64,000 bases of DNA. Source: Piromyces finnis. Its lineage: Eukaryota; Neocallimastigomycota; Neocallimastigomycetes; Neocallimastigales; Neocallimastigaceae. Position numbers and translations under genes: made by a program. The notes under the pieces are model-generated. The model was not told the DNA's origin. It saw only the letters and a program-made list of their open reading frames with translations, and made no database searches. The stretch is taken from positions 62,001 through 126,000 of the forward strand of contig MCFH01000035.1 in NCBI GenBank assembly GCA_002104945.1, in the 5' to 3' direction. The stretch's first letter is position 1, and each line of letters begins with the position of its first letter. This document shows positions 11,428 through 23,236 of the stretch, one piece after another.

Positions 11428-13234
11428 CTTTTATACTTTTTATTTCTCTATTTCTTTATTTATATTATTTCTTACTGATAGCATACATTTTTGATATTTA
11501 TAAAATAAAAAAATGTTAGTCAATTTTCTTTCATCGTTTTTACATTTATAAATATTATATATTTGAAATTTTAAATTTCAAAAATTAAAATATGTATTAA
11601 AAATTTGTTAACACTGCTTTTACTTTTCTTCTTTTTTTTTAATATATATCTTCAACATTTAATTTATTATTTATTAATAAATATCTATTTTTTTCTTTTT
11701 TATTTTTTGATAATATTGATACTTTAATTAAATTTCTTTTTTCATCAATTTTAATATCTTATTTTTTTTATTATTCCTATAATTCAATATTATTTTTTTT
11801 CTTAAATGGTACTGAAAATATATCACAATTTAATTACATTACTATAATATAATCCATTTATATAATTATACTTTTAACAAAACAAATAAAAAACATTATT
11901 AATATTTACATTATATTTTTGTATAAAAATTAATATTTAAACTTATAACATTAATTACTTTTTAAAATTTTATACAAAACTATTAAAAAAAATTATAATT
12001 TTAGGCCTTTTTTTTGCTATTTTATATATTTTACTATTGTACATTTTTTTAATACACACCTATATTGAAAAAAAAATATTAACAAATAATTTTAAAATTA
12101 ATTAATTTTTAATTTATTAGAATTTCATTTTGAATATTAATATTTATTATTAATATATAGTTAATATGTCTATTCAATATAAATATTATATATTATAATT
12201 GATACAATATTTATTATGTAACAACAATAAATTAAAAAATTATACCATAATAATCATAAAAAAACAATAGTTTAATCATCTAAATATAATAGTTTTTTTT
12301 TTAAAAAATTAGTATTATTTATACCAAATTCATTCCATAATAAAAAGGATAAGGTTAAAAGTGAAAAAAATAGTTTATTTTATTTTGAATTTCTAAATAA
12401 TTAACCTTATATATAAAATAGGAATAAATAATAAAAAGTTTTAATATTCAATAAAAGAATCTAGATTAAAATGCCAAAAATGGCCGTTTTTAATAAAAGC
12501 AAAAATAATTATATATATTAATTAACCCTAATTAAAGTATATTAATGACCTTCAATAAATTTAAAATTTCATTCAGTATAACAAATAAAAAACGATGAAT
12601 ATTAAAAAAACACAAATTATATTAAATAAATTAAATTAGTGATAATAAAATGAGAAACTAAAACTTTTAATTTTAAATATATTACTTGTTTTAATAGGGA
12701 ATATATAGCAATACTATTTCAATTTATTAGTATTTAAATTAAATTTTATTTATTATTTTTTTTAAACTAATTATTTTTAATCTTTGTTTTATCTAGAGAG
12801 CAAATAACTGAAGGTCTTAATATACATAATTTATTACAATTTATTAAAATAATAATATAATTTATATTGTAATTGTAATTGTTAATAAAAAGAAATATTG
12901 GATATATTCTATATATAATATAAAAAAAAGTAATTAATAGATTTAAAACATAATAGATTATAAATACTATTAAATATTTAGTAAGTTTATATTATCAATA
13001 TAATAGAGAAATAATATTTCTTTTATTTTAAAATATTAAGATTTAAGATTACAATTTATTTTTATTATTTATTTACATATATTATTTTATGTTTCGATAA
13101 AAACATGTTAAACTTTATAAAGAGATAACCAATAAAACTTTTCCTCTTCCTAAAAAACCCTTTGAAATGCCTTTTTTACTATTAATAAATTTTATATAAT
13201 GAATATAAAATTATAAAATAATATTATTATTAAA
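11428..13234. other. Long AT-rich intergenic region, nothing recognised
   Basis: About 1.8 kb between two divergently oriented genes, so it should hold both promoters. It is almost pure A/T with stop codons in all frames. I see no tandem array, RNA gene or coding exon. Confidence 0.5.
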
Positions 13235-14080
13235 ATGGATAAAATTGATATTATTTTTATATATTATTTATTATAATATATTCAATACATATTCTTTATA
13301 CTCTATTGAAATTGATGATAATACTAGTTTTTATAGCTTGAATACTACTGATATTATTGACAATAATATAAAAATATATACGTATGATAATATTACTGAG
13401 TGTGAAATAAAAAATCAATTTATTTATTCAAGTAATAATATTATAAGTAAAAAAATGTATTAAAAATCATAGGAAGTAGTGACAGTTATTTTTGCAAAAA
13501 TGATAATTGTGTTCTTGTAGATAATTTTCTTAAACATTTTTTTATTGAATTTCCAGATGAAAACAAAAATAATAAATTATATATTTTACCTGTAAGAGAT
13601 TTAACATTTGAAAATATCACTTATCAATATAATTGTATTGATAATATTTGTGTTTCAGCTTATTGCTCTTCTAATTCACAATGTTTATATGATAAATGTG
13701 TTAATAATAAATGTATTCATAATAAAGATGTATCTGTTGTTCATTGTACTTATGTTATTGATAAATTTCTTGGTATGGAAAAAACACCTTCATATATGCA
13801 TTGTGGAATACAAGATGGTGAATCATGCAATTCTAATAAAGAATGTTCATCTAAATTATGCAAAAATCAAATATGTCTAAACGATTATATTGAAATTTCT
13901 GATTCCACTGGTACAAAATATACAATATTTATATGCGTTATAATGTATGCAATTATTATACTTACTATTACATGTTTTTGTTGTTGCATATTTCCAAAAA
14001 AGAAAAAATATATTGTAGGAGGTTTAATGTTATTTATTGGTTATATAATTATAGATTATTGGAAATTATTTTTTAATTAA
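13235..14080 (+). pseudogene. Cys-rich surface membrane protein, reading frame broken twice
   Basis: The ATG at 13235 opens MDKIDIIF and then stops, while the signal-peptide-like and N-terminal part continues in the next frame (to 13463), and the Cys-rich part returns to the first frame from about 13452 to 14080. The switch points lie at a T5 run (about 13254-13258) and an A7 run (about 13448-13454). The ectodomain has repeated C-x(6)-C-x(4)-C-x(4)-C spacing (SAYCSSNSQCLYDKCVNNKC and GESCNSNKECSSKLCKNQIC). Then come a membrane segment (TIFICVIMYAIIILTITCF), a basic patch and a second hydrophobic stretch. The pattern resembles Cys-rich surface proteins I associate with anaerobic gut fungi; function unknown. 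Either the gene is decaying or these are two homopolymer sequencing errors that cancel. Confidence 0.6.
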
Positions 14081-14924
14081 AACAAAATATTTCATAAATA
14101 TATATTTATAAATAATTCTTTATTAGTATTATATTATATATAAAATATACACAAAAATAAAAATATAAAATATATTTTAGAATTAGAATTTTATAAACCA
14201 ATATTATATCTCAAGATAATATTTTAAAAGTTTATATAATTAAAATATTTTTTATAGTAAAATAATCTTATGTATTTATTTAATTTAATGACACATAATT
14301 ATATATATTATATAAATATGCGTTATATCCCTATATATATGCTAATGAAAATAAAGATATAATAAAAAATAAAGCTATTCATTAAAATATAACACTATAT
14401 TATTAGAAAAGAATATTATAAAATTAGAATTTATATAAAAAAAAAAGAAAAGTTTGTAATAATTATTTTTAATAATTCTTTTGGGTGTTTTTTTTTTTTT
14501 ATAAATTCTCTTGATCATGAATAAAAGAATTTTTTTTATTTTTTAAAAACTATATTCTTGGCATTTTAAAATGTGGGTTAGAAATGAATGTTTATTGAAT
14601 TATTAACACTTTTTAGATGATTATTTTATTAATAGTACATACGTACGTGCACATTTTAAAATATTCCATGAAATAAGTGACTCTGTAAACCTTTTTATAT
14701 AATATAGAAATAATAATTATATTGACCTTCAATCTAAATAACCTCTTAATAAATATTTATCAAACTTTAATTATACTAATTGTTGTGACCGGCATATTTA
14801 ATAGCATTAATTTTTTTTATTGCTGAAAAGGATTTAATAAGACTTGAAATAACTTTATAATTTTTTTTTTATTTTATTTATATATTACCTTAAATTTCTT
14901 CAATTAGAAAAAAAGTTAATATAT

Positions 14925-15015
14925 AAAATAAATATTGCTTAAATATTATCTATAATAATTAAATTGAATTAACATTATAATAAAGTAATAACTAGGCATG
15001 AGTTTGAAAGAAACA
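14925..15015 (+). repeat. Dispersed repeat, copy 1
   Basis: Shares with 16838-16935 the ordered blocks 'attgcttaaat', 'taattaaattgaatta', 'cattataataaag' and 'aggcatgagtttgaaagaaa', with small gaps and substitutions. Both copies are on the same strand. It has no coding capacity. Confidence 0.65.
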
Positions 15016-15174
15016 AAGTTTTAATATAATTCATTTATTTTTATATTTTTTTTTTTTTAATTTTTCAAAAATCATAGGTTAGTATGCACAACATGATGTA
15101 TATTTTCATTGAAACAAATAATTTTATTTATAAGGCATCTATTGTTAATTAATAATATATCATTGTTGTTTTAC

Positions 15175-15541
15175 AAGTACAATATATATATATATATAAA
15201 GAAGTAATTAAAATATTAATAATTGTTTATAATTATTATCATTTTTTATTATTAATTTTTCATTTCAAGTTCTCTTTAACTAATTATTAATTATTATAAG
15301 TACAATATATATATATATAAAGAAGTAATTAAAATATTAATAATTGTTTATAATTATTATCATTTTTTATTATTAATTTTTCATTTCAAGTTCTCTTTAA
15401 CTAATTATTAATTATTATAAGTACAATATATATATATATATAAAGAAGTAATTAAAATATTAATAATTGTTTATAATTATTATCATTTTTTATTATTAAT
15501 TTTTCATTTCAAGTTCTCTTTAACTAATTATTAATTATTAT
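15175..15541. repeat. Tandem triplication of a 121-123 bp unit
   Basis: Three head-to-tail copies start at about 15175, 15298 and 15419. Each opens with 'aagtacaatatat', runs through a TA alternation and ends with 'actaattattaattatta'. The only differences I see are in the number of TA units, so the copies are very recent. No coding capacity. Confidence 0.92.
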
Positions 15542-16391
15542 ACGAAAATTAGTGCTAGACTGTACAACTAATAAATTTGATATATGCTAAAAATAAAGAT
15601 CTAATAAAAATGATATGTGTGGATAAAATAGAAATTTCTTTGTGTGTTATTATTATTATTAATTATTTTAATTATTAAATATATTATATTAATTATTAAT
15701 AAAAAAATTGAAAGTAATATGATATACTTTGACATAAACAAATCAATATCCTATATATCAAACAGTAATTATAAAAACAAATCAATGTCCTATATATAAA
15801 TAAAGTGAAACTAAAAAGTATTCCCTGATTAATTTGACATATTAATTTTTTTTTTTAAAAAAAAAAAAAAGAAAAATCTATGAATTTTAATTTAAAAGTT
15901 TAGGAGATGTTTTTTTTTTTTAAAAATTTTTATATTAAAAATGTTTTATAATTTTTTATCTAAATTAAGGAGAAAATTTAGGTAAAATAAAATGTTTTAT
16001 TAAGAGGAAATAAAAAAAAAAGAAAAAAGAAGAACCAATAATAAATTGTATTAGCATCTATTAATATATTTTTTTAATAAATAATAGAAAATATTATGTT
16101 TAAATGTCATTACTGAAAATGTTTGTTTTGAATGGAGCTCTGAAAATAAAGTTAAACTTATTGATTCTAAATGTTAGTGTGTAAATTATTAAAAAAAAAA
16201 TGAAATGGAACATTTTCTTTTCTTTTCTAAATAACACCTAACTATTTAATTTTTCTATTTAAAAGAAAAAAAAAAAAAGTTGATTCTTTTTTTGAATTAA
16301 TTTAAAAAAAATAATTAATATAACATATATAACGTAAATAACATAACATAAAAGTTAAATAAATAAATAATATAAATCTAACTTTTTAAAC

Positions 16392-16392
<1 letters not shown>

Positions 16393-16435
<43 letters not shown>
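16393..16435. repeat. AAT run joined to ATT run (palindrome)
   Basis: A run of AAT triplets passes directly into a run of ATT triplets, giving a near-perfect inverted repeat of about 40 bp that can fold on either strand. Confidence 0.8.
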
Positions 16436-16436
<1 letters not shown>

Positions 16437-16567
16437 AAATATTATAATATATATCTATATATAGAATTATTGTCACAATATATACATAAATCTATATTTT
16501 TTTAATATTATTAAATGTTAAAATAATGTATATAGAAATGAATGTCGTTATCACATGGATGGTTTAA

Positions 16568-16568
<1 letters not shown>

Positions 16569-16611
<43 letters not shown>
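16569..16611. repeat. AAT trinucleotide array
   Basis: About 14 uninterrupted AAT units in noncoding DNA. Confidence 0.9.
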
Positions 16612-16616
<5 letters not shown>

Positions 16617-16837
16617 TTTTAATCTTAAAAATTAAATAAAAATACATTTAAAAAGAAAATCAAGCATTGTTGTTTTATACTTTAAATATTATATATAATA
16701 TTTGGAGTTAATATTGTTTCTTTAAGAAAAAAAAAAAAGTATTGTATTTTTATGAGATAAGCACAAAAAATTAAAAAGTTCATTCTTAACAAATTAATGC
16801 CTAAACTATTAAACAACAATGTCGATTTTTTTATATT

Positions 16838-16935
16838 AATAATATTGCTTAAATACTTATAATAGTTAAATTGAATTAGCATTATTATAATAAAGGAATA
16901 ATTTATCATAACTAATTAGGCATGAATTTGAAAGA
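16838..16935 (+). repeat. Dispersed repeat, copy 2
   Basis: Diverged second copy of the repeat at 14925-15015, with an insertion of about 12 bases before the shared 'aggcatgaatttgaaagaaa' block. Confidence 0.65.
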
Positions 16936-17334
16936 AAAAAATTTATATTTTTTTTTGAACATTAAAAAGTAAAATAATAATAAAAGTTAATTTAAATAAT
17001 TAAAATATCTAATGTTTAAATGAAACATTTAAAAATGAAAAATTTGAAATTTAAAAATTCATTAGAATATAAAAATATGATATATTTTAAAGGGATTAAT
17101 AAAACCTTTTTATAATAATTTAATATTTTAATTTCTTTTAAAAAGTCGTTTCAAAAGAACCTTTTAATTGAATTCTAGTTATTTATTTATTTTCATTTTC
17201 ATCAACTTAGAAAGCTTTTTATTGGAGGTCTTATCATCTTTAAGAAAGAATAAATTTTACTGCATAATATTTATCTTTGTCCAAATTTTTAAATAAGATT
17301 TTTTTTTTAACTTCCGAGTGCATATCTCCCATCC

Positions 17335-17359
17335 ATCAGAATATGCCTCATATTCTGAT
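17335..17359. repeat. Short perfect hairpin
   Basis: Arms of 11 bases (atcagaatatg / catattctgat) around a cct loop, in a slightly less AT-rich pocket. Confidence 0.75.
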
Positions 17360-17452
17360 AAATATTCAATGGTGGTTTTTAGAGAAATTTTTAAGTACGG
17401 AATGATTTCTTGAAATTTATTAAATAAAATTTATGGAATAATAAGATGAAAG

Positions 17453-17582
17453 TTTATTTAAAAATAGTAAAGTTATAAGTTCCCATATACCATAAATTTT
17501 GATACTTTACCTTAATTTTATTTTTTAACTTTACTATTTTTAAATAAAGTATTAAAATTTATGGTATATGGGAACTTATAAA
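17453..17582. repeat. Two interleaved inverted repeats (A-B-A'-B')
   Basis: Arm A (17453-17474) matches the reverse complement at 17527-17548 over 22 bases. Arm B (about 17473-17509) matches the reverse complement at about 17545-17581 over 37 bases with one mismatch. The order is A, B, A', B', so the two stems cross rather than nest. Confidence 0.9.
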
Positions 17583-18031
17583 GAAATTATTGATCTATAT
17601 TTAATGAAACAATGAAAAACTTTTTATTTAAAAAGGAAATTCTTTAAAGATATTTAAAATTTATAAAATTCTCAAAAAATAATTTTAGATTATTAAATTA
17701 TATGTTTTATAATTTTTTTTTTTAATTAGCTTATTATGCCGTTTATTTGGTTTTTAAATAACCTTTTATTGCGCAGTACCATGTATTAAAATTAAAAATA
17801 TCTTGTAGTTTTTCTTTTCCTTTTAACTTATTTTTTATTTAATTTTATTAAATGGAAATTTGTATTTTAATATTTATTACATTTTTTTTAAATCTTTTAC
17901 TAATTAATATTAATTATTGATATTCATCTAACCCATATATTAAATCAATAGTGTATTTAAAAATATTTATTTGTTTTCTGTATTTTATAAAAATTTAATT
18001 TTTTTTTTTCTATAGACATTATAAAGAATTT

Positions 18032-19936
18032 ATGATAATGGCATCATTGCAATATTTTAGTAAACCTTTAAATCAGTTTAAATTCTCATTCATCAGGAAT
18101 TTATCGTCATGTTATCAAGCTGTCACTAAAAATAAAAAATTTAATATTGATTATCAAATCTATATAAGTAAATTTTAAAATGAAATTTTTAGCATTTTTA
18201 TTATAATAACAAAATAAACAATTTACTACTAATTAATATCAATATAAATTAATTAGTAAATTATTTTAATATATTTATATAATTATTTCATATTAAGGAC
18301 AAAAAAAATGTTAATATATATTATTTATTTTTATAAATACAAATAAAGAGAAAAAATTAGATTCAAAAATCATTTCTCCATTTCATGACATTCCATTATT
18401 AGCAAATGAAAAAGAAAAAATATATAATATGGTCGTTGAAATTCCACGTTGGACTTCAACTAAATTTGAAGTAAGGAATTCATAAATCAACACTATATAT
18501 TTTTTTAAATAAATATATATTCTGAATAACAAACTAAATATCAATTACAAATATAAATTTAATTTTCAGATTAATAAAAGTATCAAATTAAATCCAATTT
18601 CATATGATTTAAAGAAGAATAACTTAAGATACGTTCCAAATTGTTTTCCATATCATGGATATTTATGGAATTATGGTGCAATCCCTCAAGTATTTATTTT
18701 GATTAATTTTTATATTTCATATAATAATATTTGTCTTTTTTTTTAAACCAAAACAAAAAAAAAACTCTTTTTATTTTGTATTTTTAATATATAATAAAAT
18801 ATATCGATTAAAATAATTGAAAGACTTGGGAAAATCCAACTTTAAAAAATAAAGATACTCAAACTTATGGGGATAATGATCCACTTGATATTATTGAGAT
18901 AGGTCAAAAAATTGCTAAACAAGGTGAAGTTAAACAAGTCAAAATCCTTGGAGTTATGGCATTTATTGATGAAGGTGTGAACTTTATATAATATTTATTG
19001 TTATTATTGTATTTAATCATTAATTTTAATTTATTTAAATATATATATATATAAAAGGTGAAACGGATTGGAAACTTATTGGTATTGATATTAATGATCC
19101 AATGTCTTCAAAATTAGATGGTAAATATTATTTATATAAAATATAGAATATAATATTAAAATGCATCAATTTGTACTAAAATTAATAAATACATATTTAT
19201 ATATTAAAAGATGTTGATAGCATTAAAAAATATTGTCCAGGTTTTATTGAAAATACTAGAAGATGGTTTGAAATTTACAAAATTCCAGATGGAAAACAAA
19301 AAAATATTTTTGTTTTTAATGGTGAATTTAAAAATAAGGAATATGCAAACAATGTTATCCATGAAGCTCATTTAGAATGGAAAAAATTAATTACTGGAAA
19401 AATTCCAAACAAAACTGATAAATATGATATTAATGTGTAATTTTTTCTTTTTTTTTTTTTTTTTTTATTTCTTCTTTTTATATTATAGTAATAGGATATC
19501 TTAACAATTAATAGTAGGACTATTTATATTTTAAATATAATTCCAAAGTTTAACATTATACCATTTATTTATATATTTAGTGAAAATACAACCTTAGATT
19601 ATAGTCCATATAAAGTTTCTCCAGAAAAGATTGTTAATGCTAATGAATTGGTATTTTTTTTTTTTTATAATTTTAAATATATATAGTTAAAAAAATATAT
19701 ATATATATATTGTGTAATATTAATATCTATGTATTTCTTAATACTATATGGTATTCTAAATAGACTGATTTTGTTGGATCAGAAAATGTTAATAGAGGTA
19801 AAATAGATATAAATATTTAATATTATACAATAATATTTTATTATTTTATAAAAAAAAAAATTATCTAATCGTATTCATTTTCATTCTTTTTTTTTTTTAA
19901 CATTCAGAACCTGAGGAATGGTCATACGTTGAATAA
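18032..19936 (+). CDS. PPA2: Inorganic pyrophosphatase, organelle-targeted type
   Basis: Nine exons (18032-18167, 18349-18470, 18570-18689, 18824-18974, 19058-19120, 19211-19436, 19581-19650, 19764-19797, 19908-19936) join in frame to 316 residues. The enzyme splits pyrophosphate to phosphate with Mg2+, pulling biosynthetic reactions forward. The family signature is clear: [12 protein letters not shown] (metal-binding Asp residues), preceded by YPFH-type [13 protein letters not shown] and followed by VLG-type [19 protein letters not shown]. The first ~35 residues ([17 protein letters not shown]) form a basic, hydroxylated, acid-free leader, so targeting to the mitochondrion-derived organelle is likely, as for yeast Ppa2. 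The ATG at 18032 is followed by a second at 18038; either could be used. A CAA/CAG run (19937-19978) lies just after the stop, in the 3' UTR. Confidence 0.93.
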
Positions 19937-20916
19937 CAACAACAACAACAATAACAACAACAACAGCAACAGCAACAAGAATAAAAGCCAATATTCAAAT
20001 TTATAATAAAATATAAATTGTTAAAAAAAAAAAAAAAAAGAATAAATTCAAAGAATCAATATTAAAAAACAAAAAAATAGTTAATGAATTAAATTGAACT
20101 ATAGATATTAAATATTCATATATATATTTTTTTCTCTTTTCCTTTTTTTTTTTTTTAATTCGTATATTAGTATATTAAAATTGCTTAAAATAATTTATTT
20201 TAAAAAAAAAGTAAAAAAAAAAAAAAAAAATTATAAATAATAAAAAATTTTATTATTAAACGTTGGTCATCTTTTTTTTAAACTTTCTTTTTTTCATCAT
20301 TCTATTCATTTTTTTTTTCAATATACAAGAATACTTATATATATATTTTAATTATTTTATATTTATTTTATTTTTTTTCTTTTACTTTTTATTTATTTTT
20401 GCTTCTACTATGTAGTACTAAATATGAATTGTAAAATATTGTTAAATCATAGAAATCAATTTTACTTTATATAAATTTTTAAGAGGAGAGAAATTTGGCC
20501 TTTTATTGATGATTTTTTTTTTATTTTTATAAAAAGATAATATTATTCATTATAGTTACTGATTTTTTTTTTATTAAATTGAATTTGCTATTGAATCAAG
20601 TATCCATATTGATTCATCATATTTCAATGATGCTTAAAATACTATTATATTAAATTAAGGTGTGTATATGTATGTCAAATAAATTTATTAAAAGACAAAA
20701 CATACACATAAAATAAATAAAGGTGTTTTAACTAATAAAAATAATATATAAATAAGAAGAATATATATATTTTTACTTTATATTATTTCTCATTTATATA
20801 AATATTAATTTTTATTAGTTTTATTTGTTTTTTTCTTTTTTATACAAATCTTTTGTTCTATAATTAAAAAGAAAATAACTGTGTATGAATTTATAAATAC
20901 AGATATATTAAGCTGT
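19937..20916. other. Convergent 3' spacer with CAA run
   Basis: Lies between two genes that point toward each other. Begins with a CAA/CAG run (about 19937-19978) that would be poly-Gln if translated but lies after the stop. Otherwise poly-A and poly-T tracts only. Confidence 0.55.
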
Positions 20917-22721
20917 TTATTGGAAGAAAGATAAGTTCATACCAACTTTATGAACATTTTCACCTAATCTTTGAGTATCGAAACTACCACCAACACTAAC
21001 TCTTACACCATTGTCAAGGTTTTGAGTGTATCCAAGACCAAGTCTACCGTTCATATCAATCTTAGCCTATAATATTTTATAATTAAATATATTATTATTT
21101 TGTTGTTCCATTTTTTAAGTAAAACATTTAATATACAAACGAGATTAAACATTTGTTATCTCATTTTATTTCTAGTATAAAAAAAATATTTTTTTTTACC
21201 TTAACAAAGGCATCCTTGTTAAGAATGTATCTGGTACCGAATTCAATGTTAACTGGTCCAGCACTGCTCTTGTTCCAAGTAGCCTTAGTACCAGCTTCAA
21301 GTTCTGGCTTAATTTTGTGGAAGTATGAGGCAGCATAAGTGTTGAAACCTTCAAAACTATTTAAACAGATTTACAAATTTTTTTAAAATGAAAATTATTA
21401 TTACTTTAATCAAGTATTATTAATATATATTTATATTTGCAATTTAATCTTACGCTTGTAAAGCTAAACTGTATTCTGGAGTATTGTAAGCAACACCAAC
21501 ATTATAGCGAGTAAGCTTAGAGTCTCTTAAGTTGTAAGAAGCGTCACCACCAACAAGAACACCATTTTGGCTTTTTACATTAACATTTTTATTTTATATT
21601 AGCATTCTATTTATATTTTAAAAATTTATATCTTTATAATACTTACTGAATACAGAAATCAGCATTGACAGTTGGTCCCTTGAATAAATCAATGTTACAA
21701 CGAGAAAATATGTTTCTCTTCTTGTAATCAGCAGCAACTCTAGCATTCTTATTACTGTTTTTGTATTATTTATTTATTTAAAATAAAATAATGTTAATTT
21801 TTTGTTATTTTTTATTTTATTATACGAATTATTTGATAAAAACATTCATTATTAAATTTACCCGTTAGTTGGATTGAAAGAACCACTAACTTCTAATCTT
21901 AAACCTGGAGAAAGAGTATTACAGAATTCAATAGTAGAACTAAGAACATTGTTTGAATTCCAACCTTCACTGAAAATAACACCTATTTAATATAATATTA
22001 TTGTTTATAAATATTAATTGTTTGATTATTATGTATAAACATAATATTTTAACACTTCAATTATATTTACCATGAACTTTATCGTGATATCTAGTTCTCA
22101 TTTCACCAGAAATAGCACCAGTCTTTGAATCTCTTAAACCGTTAACAGAGAAATTCTTTTTTTTTTTTTAATAATTATTATATATTTAATTTAAGTAATT
22201 ATTGCTATAGTATTTTATTTATTTCTAAATTTAAATATTCTTATATATTTGATAATTTTATAATTTTATACTTACAACACCGGTAGAAGTAACAGATTTG
22301 GCATCTAATCTAATTCCATTAGTTGGGTAATCAGCACCTAAAAGGACATTGATAGATTTACCGACTTCTCTAAAAGCAAGTGGGCGGAAAATTGGTGGTG
22401 GTGGAATCTATAATAATTTACATTTTATGAATTAAATATTTTATAAAAAGTTTAAAATCTACTACATTTATTATTCATTTTATTTCTTTTAATTAAATGA
22501 TGTTAATTTTCAATACAAATAACAATAAAAAGTTTATTGTTATTTGTATTTTAATTTATTTTTATTTTGAAAATTTGTAAAAATAATAAAAGAAAAAAAC
22601 ATTTTACCATTGGCTTTCCAGCTGGCTTGTCCATAGCTGGAGCACTTGATGGTGGTGGAGGATTACCACCAACAACAAATTGTTCAATTTTTGGTGCTTT
22701 ATCTCTTTTAAATCCAAACAT
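20917..22721 (-). CDS. POR1: Mitochondrial-type porin (VDAC)
   Basis: Eight exons (22721-22608, 22407-22276, 22155-22071, 21970-21862, 21754-21647, 21570-21454, 21356-21200, 21066-20917) join in frame to 323 residues. The family forms a 19-strand beta-barrel channel for metabolites in the outer membrane of mitochondria. Evidence is strongest at the C-terminus: RLGLGYTQNLDNGVRVSVGG followed by the closing strand HKVGMNLSF, plus alternating polar/hydrophobic strands and LDAKSVTSTG near the front. Unusual is an N-terminal extension of about 50 residues rich in Pro (GGNPPPPSSAPAMDKPAGKP then IPPPPIF) ahead of the usual short helix (REVGKSINVLLG). Choosing acceptor TTTTCAG at 21971-21973 for exon 4 is required to keep the frame. 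In a gut fungus this would be the hydrogenosomal outer-membrane channel. Confidence 0.9.
22512..22550. repeat. Perfect 18-bp hairpin in VDAC intron 1
   Basis: Arms aatacaaataacaataaa (22512-22529) and tttattgttatttgtatt (22533-22550) around a 3-base loop. It lies inside the first intron of the porin gene. Confidence 0.88.
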
Positions 22722-23172
22722 CTTTAATCTTTACTTTAATATAATATGAGAAAAAAAAGTGTAAGAAAAAAATTTTTTTAAATTTAATCAATATAGATAT
22801 TATTAAGAGAATATATTTTGATATATTATTAGTATTCTGAAATATATTAGATAATTGAAAAAAATCTAACAAAAATAGATTAAAATCAATATTTGCATAT
22901 ATTATATATATATTATATATAAATATATTTATTTTTTTTAATATTGATTTATAATTATAATAATTATAATATATGATTAATATATAATATGAAAAGATGA
23001 ATATTTATATATTTATATTTCAATAGAGGTTATAGGATAATTATTTTCTTTCTAGCTAGCTAGCTAGGTAATAATTAATTCGTTAAGCATTATGATACTA
23101 TTGAATTATAAAATATGAAGGAATTTTTAGAGGAAATAAAAAATAAGATTTGCTAAAGGTTAATAAAAAAGA

Positions 23173-23236
23173 AAAATATAATAAATTATTATCAAGTTTT
23201 ATAATATTAAAACTTGATAATAATTTATTATATTTT
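23173..23236. repeat. Perfect 28-bp hairpin with 8-base loop
   Basis: Left arm 23173-23200 and right arm 23209-23236 are exact reverse complements around ataatatt. It is too long to be expected by chance even in AT-rich DNA and lies between two divergent genes. Confidence 0.92.

Larger units (their letters stand above)
14081..18031. other. Gene-poor, repeat-rich block of about 4 kb
   Basis: No coding exon that I can support. It holds a tandem triplication (15175-15541), two copies of a dispersed repeat (about 14925-15015 and 16838-16935), an AAT/ATT palindrome (16393-16435), an AAT array (16569-16611), a small hairpin (17335-17359) and an interleaved inverted repeat (17453-17582). This concentration of repeats is unlike the other spacers in the window. 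Confidence 0.6.

Noticed and set aside
14625-14665. Palindrome-like 'gtacatacgtacgtgcac' as a possible protein-binding site
   Set aside because: Short, imperfect and alone; no gene start close by.
23053-23067. 'ctagctagctagctag' as a regulatory repeat
   Set aside because: Four tetranucleotide units are within what slippage gives, and there is no second copy in the window.
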